Assembly (NCBI RefSeq): GCF_900104065.1
Contig: NZ_FNLC01000004.1
Coordinates: 124,001 to 188,000 of the forward strand
DNA length: 64,000 nucleotides
From: Natronobacterium texcoconense
GTDB taxonomy: Archaea; Halobacteriota; Halobacteria; Halobacteriales; Natrialbaceae
Direction of reading: 5' to 3'
In this document: positions 60,382 through 64,000 of the stretch, in pieces
Position numbering within the stretch: position 1 is the stretch's first letter
How the letters are laid out: every line of letters begins with the position of its first letter
Position numbers and translations under genes: made by a program
The notes under the pieces: generated by a model
What the model was told of the DNA's origin: nothing
Seen by the model: only the letters and a program-made list of their open reading frames with translations
Database searches by the model: none

Positions 60382-61346
60382 CGACCGATCGCCACCGTTA
60401 CCTCGTCCTCGTAGCTGATCTTCTCTAAGACCAGTTCCTGCTCGCGGCCGCCGGCGATCGCCGAGGACTCCGAGACGCCCGGCCAGCCGATCAACTCCTT
60501 GGACTTCGAGGGCGTCGGCCCTTCGTGAGCGAGCAGCGTCTCCTTGTCGAAGGCGACGACCCCCAGGCCGAGCTCGTCTGCAGCCTCGAGCAACCCTTCC
60601 TCGTCTTCCTTCCGCGTCGCCGTCGCGACGAACTCGACGTCCGCGAAGGCGTAGTCGGTTTGCTCGAGGGCGATCTCCCAGGCCTCGAGGAACGTCTCTT
60701 TGTTCGCACCCGAAACGCTCCCGGTGCCGATGACGACGCCGTCGTCTTTGTTCCGCTCGAGGACGGTCACGTCGTCGCCGACCAGCACCGCCTGGGGGCC
60801 GTCGAGTCGCGCGACCGGTCCGAGTTCGTCGTCGAGGACGGCGAGGTTGGTCTGAACGGTCGAGTCACCGTTGACGACGTGGGCGTCCATCGCCTTCGCG
60901 CGGGACTCGACGCCTTGCTTTCCGGCGGCCTCGCTCGCGGTCGTCATCGCCGGAATCGCGCCCATCGTCGCCAGATCCTGTGCGACCTGATTCGCGCCGT
61001 GATGACCACCCGTGATCGGGATGGCCCACGTCAGTTCCTCGTCGACGACACAGATCGCGGGATCGTCCCACTTGTCGTCGAGCAGATGGGCCGTCTTTCG
61101 CATCGCGATCCCCGAGGCCATCAAGCCGATAAAGCAGTCGTACTCGCCCCAATGCTCCTCGAAGACGTCGCCGTGGTACTCGAGGATCTCGATCGTCTCG
61201 TACCGATCGCCGATACCGTCGACGATCTCCTCGGCGGTCTCCATCTTCCGCTCGAAGGCGACGATAGCGATTTCTTCGGCTACTTCGCCGTCGCTGTCGG
61301 GCGTTTTACAGTGTCCACTGTCGGAATCGTTGTCGTCAGTACTCAT
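60378..61346 (-). CDS. cbiG: Cobalt-precorrin-5A hydrolase CbiG
   Basis: The 322-residue protein has IAIVAFERKMETAEEIVDGI at the N-terminus, then FIGLMASGIAMRKTAHLLDDKWDDPAICVVDE and TGGHHGANQVAQDLA. The C-terminal domain has GTGSVSGANKETFLEAW. CbiG opens the delta-lactone and releases C20 as acetaldehyde. The frame extends 42 codons upstream without similarity. The ATG at 61346 is preferred. A repeat-containing gap of 167 bp separates it from cbiF. Confidence 0.9.
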   Translation of the reverse strand: MSTDDNDSDSGHCKTPDSDGEVAEEIAIVAFERKMETAEEIVDGIGDRYETIEILEYHGDVFEEHWGEYDCFIGLMASGIAMRKTAHLLDDKWDDPAICVVDEELTWAIPITGGHHGANQVAQDLATMGAIPAMTTASEAAGKQGVESRAKAMDAHVVNGDSTVQTNLAVLDDELGPVARLDGPQAVLVGDDVTVLERNKDDGVVIGTGSVSGANKETFLEAWEIALEQTDYAFADVEFVATATRKEDEEGLLEAADELGLGVVAFDKETLLAHEGPTPSKSKELIGWPGVSESSAIAGGREQELVLEKISYEDEVTVAIGR

Positions 61347-61440
61347 TGTATACCTCCGAATTATCGGTCGTTCCACGATCGAATCGCGTGATCGAGCGGC
61401 CGCTCGAGTCGCCTCGCCGACCAGCAACCCCGGGCGGGAA

Positions 61441-61471
61441 TGAAAGGGGCCGGCTGGGTCGGGGGCTTTCA
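61441..61471. repeat. GAAAG...CTTTC hairpin repeat, copy 2
   Basis: TGAAAGGGGCC with GGGGGCTTTCA gives a 6-bp stem, preceded by CGGGCGGGA as at 22653-22674. It lies between cbiF and cbiG within the operon. Confidence 0.5.
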
Positions 61472-61513
61472 CCCTGTCGTTGGCTCCGGTTCCGGGCTGT
61501 ACGACTAGTCATC

Positions 61514-62335
61514 TCAGTCCGAACACCCCTCTTCGCTCTCCTCGGAACTACCAGAGCCACGATTGGCCCAGTCCCCGTAGAGGTAGGATCGTTCGTATCC
61601 TGCGCCGGTAACGGCCTCGCCGATCAGTACGAGCGCCGAGGCCCGATACCCTGCCTCCTCCACTTCGTCTGCGATCGTCTCGAGCGTCCCCGTGATGACG
61701 TCCTCGTCCGGCCACGAGGCGTGGTAGACGACCGCGACGGGCGTCTCGGGGTCGTGGCCGTCCGCGAGCAACCGGTCCATCGTCTCGCGAACGGCGTGGG
61801 TCCCGAGGTAGATACAGGTCGTCACGTCACCCATCCCGACGAAGTCGCTGATGTGATCTTCCTCCTCGCTCAGGGTCTTGCCCTGCGGACGGGTGAACGC
61901 AACGTGGTTGGCGACCTCGTTCAACGTCAACTGCGTCCCGAGCGTCGCACTCGCCGCAAAGGAGGAGGTGACCCCGGGAACGAAGTACGTCGGAACGTCT
62001 TCGGCCTCGAGCGCGTCCATCTGTTCGAGTGCGGCCCCGTAGATCGCCGGATCGCCGCTGTGGAGCCGGACGACCTCCCGTCCCTCGTGGTAGGCGTCGG
62101 CCATCAGCGGAACGAGTTCCTCGAGGTCCTTGCCGACGGAGTTGACCAGTTCGGCGTGATCGCAGTACGCCTCGAGCAGTTCGCTGTTGACCAGCGAGCC
62201 AGCGTGGACGACGAGGTCGGCGCGCTCGAGCAGTTCCTTGCCCGTCACGGTCAGCAGACCGGGGTCGCCGGGACCGGCCCCGACGAAGGGGATCCCCTCG
62301 CGGACGTCGCCGGCGGTGTACTCCTCGTCGCTCAT
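61514..62335 (-). CDS. cbiF: Cobalt-precorrin-4 C11-methyltransferase (CbiF)
   Basis: The 273-residue tetrapyrrole methylase has VGAGPGDPGLLTVTGKELLERAD, VVRLHSGDPAIYGAALEQM and VPGVTSSFAASATLGTQLTLNE, as in CbiF/CobM. It adds the C11 methyl group with SAM. It overlaps cbiL by 4 bp. A 167-bp gap with a repeat separates it from the next genes. Confidence 0.92.
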   Translation of the reverse strand: MSDEEYTAGDVREGIPFVGAGPGDPGLLTVTGKELLERADLVVHAGSLVNSELLEAYCDHAELVNSVGKDLEELVPLMADAYHEGREVVRLHSGDPAIYGAALEQMDALEAEDVPTYFVPGVTSSFAASATLGTQLTLNEVANHVAFTRPQGKTLSEEEDHISDFVGMGDVTTCIYLGTHAVRETMDRLLADGHDPETPVAVVYHASWPDEDVITGTLETIADEVEEAGYRASALVLIGEAVTGAGYERSYLYGDWANRGSGSSEESEEGCSD

Positions 62336-63060
62336 GCTGTCCCCTCCAGTTCGGTGTCGGTGTCCGCATCGTCGTCGACGTCGAACTCCGCCGTCGCGAG
62401 GTCTCGCTCGAGATCCTCGCGTTCGGCGTAGGCCAGCGTGTAGTAATCGCGCTCGTCGATCTCGGCCGGGTCGTCGGTGACGACGGTCTCGCCTTGTTCC
62501 ATGAACAGCCGACGGCCGAAGCGGATGTCGTAGCCCGCCTCGGTCAGCTTTTCGTACGTGGCCGGCGCGTCGGTGACCTTGAACAGGATCATCCGATCCG
62601 GCCCCGTCGGTGCCGTGCCGTTCGCGGCCTCTCGGAGCGCGAGTCCGGTCCCGGCCTCGACCTCGACCCCCAGCGCCGTCGCGAACGCCGTCATCGCGCT
62701 CACGCCAGGGACGACCTCGAGTTCCACCTCGGGGTGGAACGTCTCGAGCGTCCGCCGGAGGTGGCCGAACGTCGAGTAGACGTTCGGGTCGCCGAGCGTA
62801 ACGAAGGCGACGTCGTCCTCGTGGGCCTCGCTCGCTACTTCCGCGGCGGCCTCTTTCCAGGCGCTCCGGAGCTTCTCCGGGTCCCGCGTCATCGGGAAGT
62901 CGAGGTCGCCGATCTTCGACTCGTCGACGTACTCGAGTGCCACCGACCGCGAGAGACGGCCCGGAGAGTAGACGGTCTCGACCGACTCGAGGGCGCGTTT
63001 CCCTTTCACCGTCACCAGGTCCGCGTCCCCGGGGCCGAGGCCGATACCGTAGACCGTCAC
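62332..63060 (-). CDS. cbiL: Cobalt-factor II C20-methyltransferase (CbiL)
   Basis: The 242-residue methylase begins TVYGIGLGPGDADLVTVKGK and contains FVTLGDPNVYSTFGHLRRTLE and VPGVSAMTAFATALGVE, the CbiL/CobI pattern. It methylates C20, the first step after cobalt insertion. The C-terminal 30 residues are acidic. It overlaps cbiT and cbiF by 4 bp on both sides. Confidence 0.92.
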   Translation of the reverse strand: MTVYGIGLGPGDADLVTVKGKRALESVETVYSPGRLSRSVALEYVDESKIGDLDFPMTRDPEKLRSAWKEAAAEVASEAHEDDVAFVTLGDPNVYSTFGHLRRTLETFHPEVELEVVPGVSAMTAFATALGVEVEAGTGLALREAANGTAPTGPDRMILFKVTDAPATYEKLTEAGYDIRFGRRLFMEQGETVVTDDPAEIDERDYYTLAYAEREDLERDLATAEFDVDDDADTDTELEGTA

Positions 63061-63635
63061 GTCAACCCCTCCGCGTCGCGGCGGCCGACGACGACGTACA
63101 CCGGGTTCTGTGAGTCGAAACTCGTCGCGCCGACGAGGTCGTAACCGTGACTCACCTGTAGTTGGACGACTTCGTCCAGAATTCCGCGCTCGCGGAACGC
63201 CTCCACGGCTTTGCCCGCGACCTCGAGACGAGCGACGTTCATCACGATCCGGTCGACACCGGACTCGAGGGCGCAGTCGAGCACGGCCTCGAAGTTCCGG
63301 CTACCACCGAGAAACGCAGCGTCGGCGTCTTCGGGGAACCCCTCGGGTGCTTCCGCGTTTCGCACCGTCACTTCGGCGTCGTATTCGTTCATTTCGAGGT
63401 TCTGCTCCGTGACCTCGACCCGTTCGGGTTTCCGCTCGAGTGCCGTCACGCGTGCGACTCGGCGGGCCGCTTCGATGGTGACCGCGCCGGTACAGGAGCC
63501 GACGTCGACGAAGTGATCCGACGGCCGAAGGCCGAGTTTCGACAGCGTCACCGCACGGACCTCCGCTTTTGTCGGCCCGGCTTTCGCGTCGTGTGGCAAG
63601 GCTACCTGGGACATCACCTGAACCGTTTCGCTCAT
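63057..63635 (-). CDS. cbiT: Cobalt-precorrin-6B C15-methyltransferase/decarboxylase (CbiT)
   Basis: The 192-residue Rossmann methyltransferase has DVGSCTGAVTIEAARRVARVTALE, with the SAM loop DVGSCTG, as CbiT. It decarboxylates the C12 acetate side chain and methylates C15. It is the first gene of the cbi unit. I used ATG at 63635. The ATG at 63614 (MSQVALPHD) is equally plausible, because an AAACAAAA box about 27 bp before that region could set the transcription start inside the longer form. Confidence 0.85.
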   Translation of the reverse strand: MSETVQVMSQVALPHDAKAGPTKAEVRAVTLSKLGLRPSDHFVDVGSCTGAVTIEAARRVARVTALERKPERVEVTEQNLEMNEYDAEVTVRNAEAPEGFPEDADAAFLGGSRNFEAVLDCALESGVDRIVMNVARLEVAGKAVEAFRERGILDEVVQLQVSHGYDLVGATSFDSQNPVYVVVGRRDAEGLT

Positions 63636-63659
63636 CCGTAAAATCAATTTTGTTTGTGC

Positions 63660-63713
63660 TACTCCAAGCGTGATTTCACACCTGGTGTTGGAGTACTCCA
63701 ACTACGATTTCAC
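63660..63713 (-). promoter_or_regulatory. Palindromic operator candidate upstream of cbiT
   Basis: A 14-bp perfect palindrome TTGGAGTACTCCAA (63688-63701) has an extra TACTCCAA half-site at 63660-63667. TACTCCAA-N4-GATTTCAC also occurs twice as a 34-bp spaced direct repeat (63660-63679 and 63694-63713). It is between the cbiT promoter and the upstream precorrin-2 dehydrogenase stop, a likely site for cobalt- or corrinoid-responsive control. Confidence 0.5.
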
Positions 63714-64000
63714 TCGAGGGCGTCGACGAGTTCCCACGCCCGCTCCCGTGCGTCGGCCTCGCGATCCGCGTCGAGAAACTCCCAGACGGCTTCATCTTCG
63801 AGGACCGCCCGGAGTGCTTCGCGGCGCTTTGCCGACGGAAGCTTCCCGCTGGACTGCAACTCCGTCCGAAGTTCCGACTGGAGCACGACCATCGGATGGG
63901 CGCGCTCGAGCATCGGTTCGATCCGCTGTCTGAGGTACTTCGTCGTCGCCGGACTCGCTCCGTGGGTCGAAATGGCGACCGTAACTCGCTCGGATTCCAC
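63710..64000 (-). CDS. Precorrin-2 dehydrogenase/siroheme synthase-like protein (C-terminal part)
   Basis: Ninety-six residues are visible up to the edge, so the NAD-binding N-terminus lies outside the window. VTVAISTHGASPATTKYLRQRIEPML matches the segment of Met8p/SirC/CysG-N proteins that follows the NAD domain. These oxidise precorrin-2 to sirohydrochlorin, the substrate of CbiX. The C-terminal helices complete a small dimerisation region. It runs in the same direction as cbiT, with its stop 75 bp before the cbiT start. Confidence 0.72.
   Translation of the reverse strand: MESERVTVAISTHGASPATTKYLRQRIEPMLERAHPMVVLQSELRTELQSSGKLPSAKRREALRAVLEDEAVWEFLDADREADARERAWELVDALE

Noticed and set aside
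63636-63687. Cobalamin riboswitch before cbiT
   Set aside because: The leader is only about 50 bp, AT-rich and without B12-box-like or multi-helix sequence, and cannot hold such a structure.

Overview
The window is a piece of a haloarchaeal chromosome. The base composition is GC-rich, the predicted proteins are strongly acidic, several lipoproteins carry twin-arginine plus lipobox signals, and one surface protein ends in a PGF-CTERM archaeosortase tail. Haloarchaea-specific families also occur (SepF, HalOD1, HTH-10 regulators, CobN/ChlID-type cobalamin genes). Many starts lie 27-30 bp downstream of a TATA-like box, as expected for leaderless haloarchaeal mRNAs. A member of the Natrialbales is my inference and is not proven.

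Positions 1-21 kb hold a truncated MFS carrier, a TAXI-type TRAP transporter, a universal stress protein, an HTH-10 regulator, sepF, a DUF1028 protein, a PUA protein, TspO, a thioredoxin-reductase-like flavoprotein, an RNB exonuclease, a PGF-CTERM surface protein, 2-keto-3-deoxygluconate kinase, RNA 3'-phosphate cyclase with a zinc-ribbon regulator, an MFS carrier and mutL. Positions 21-35 kb contain small lipoproteins, a KDG-aldolase-type enzyme, an M48 protease, a ZIP transporter, an HpcH/HpaI aldolase, elp3, an S1/OB/DHH protein with degenerate DHH motifs, an MBL hydrolase, an OsmC protein and a gamma carbonic anhydrase. A 44-bp inverted repeat brackets a membrane microprotein near 22 kb.

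Positions 36-45 kb hold a giant secreted protein with about a dozen Gln/Ala-rich repeats. It is followed by a biotin uptake operon (bioY, ATPase, EcfT) preceded by a BirA-type operator, then an orphan ParA, a yqeC homologue, a small winged-helix protein and a HalOD1 protein.

Between 45.5 and 46.4 kb lies the most unusual part. It is a protein-free tandem array of five units, each with a TTTACTA-like box 30 bp before a GGCGGGG start, a conserved ATTGGGG segment, a variable middle and, in four units, a complementary CCCCGCC end about 61-65 nt downstream. The closing stem shows a compensatory change. I read it as a family of small structured RNAs with individual promoters, not previously known to me.

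Positions 46.4-64 kb are a cobalamin (corrin ring) cluster. On the minus strand from the right edge run a precorrin-2 dehydrogenase-like gene (cut by the edge), cbiT, cbiL, cbiF, cbiG, two cbiH/cobJ homologues, a ferredoxin, a LAGLIDADG-like protein, a CbiX-ferredoxin fusion, a DUF3209 protein and a beta-propeller protein. cobN, cbiC and cbiE form a second minus-strand unit, divergent from a fused ChlI/ChlD ATPase and a [2Fe-2S] ferredoxin. The two chelatase types (CbiX and CobN/ChlID) sit together. cbiD and cbiJ are not in the window, so several of the unassigned cluster genes may fill those steps.
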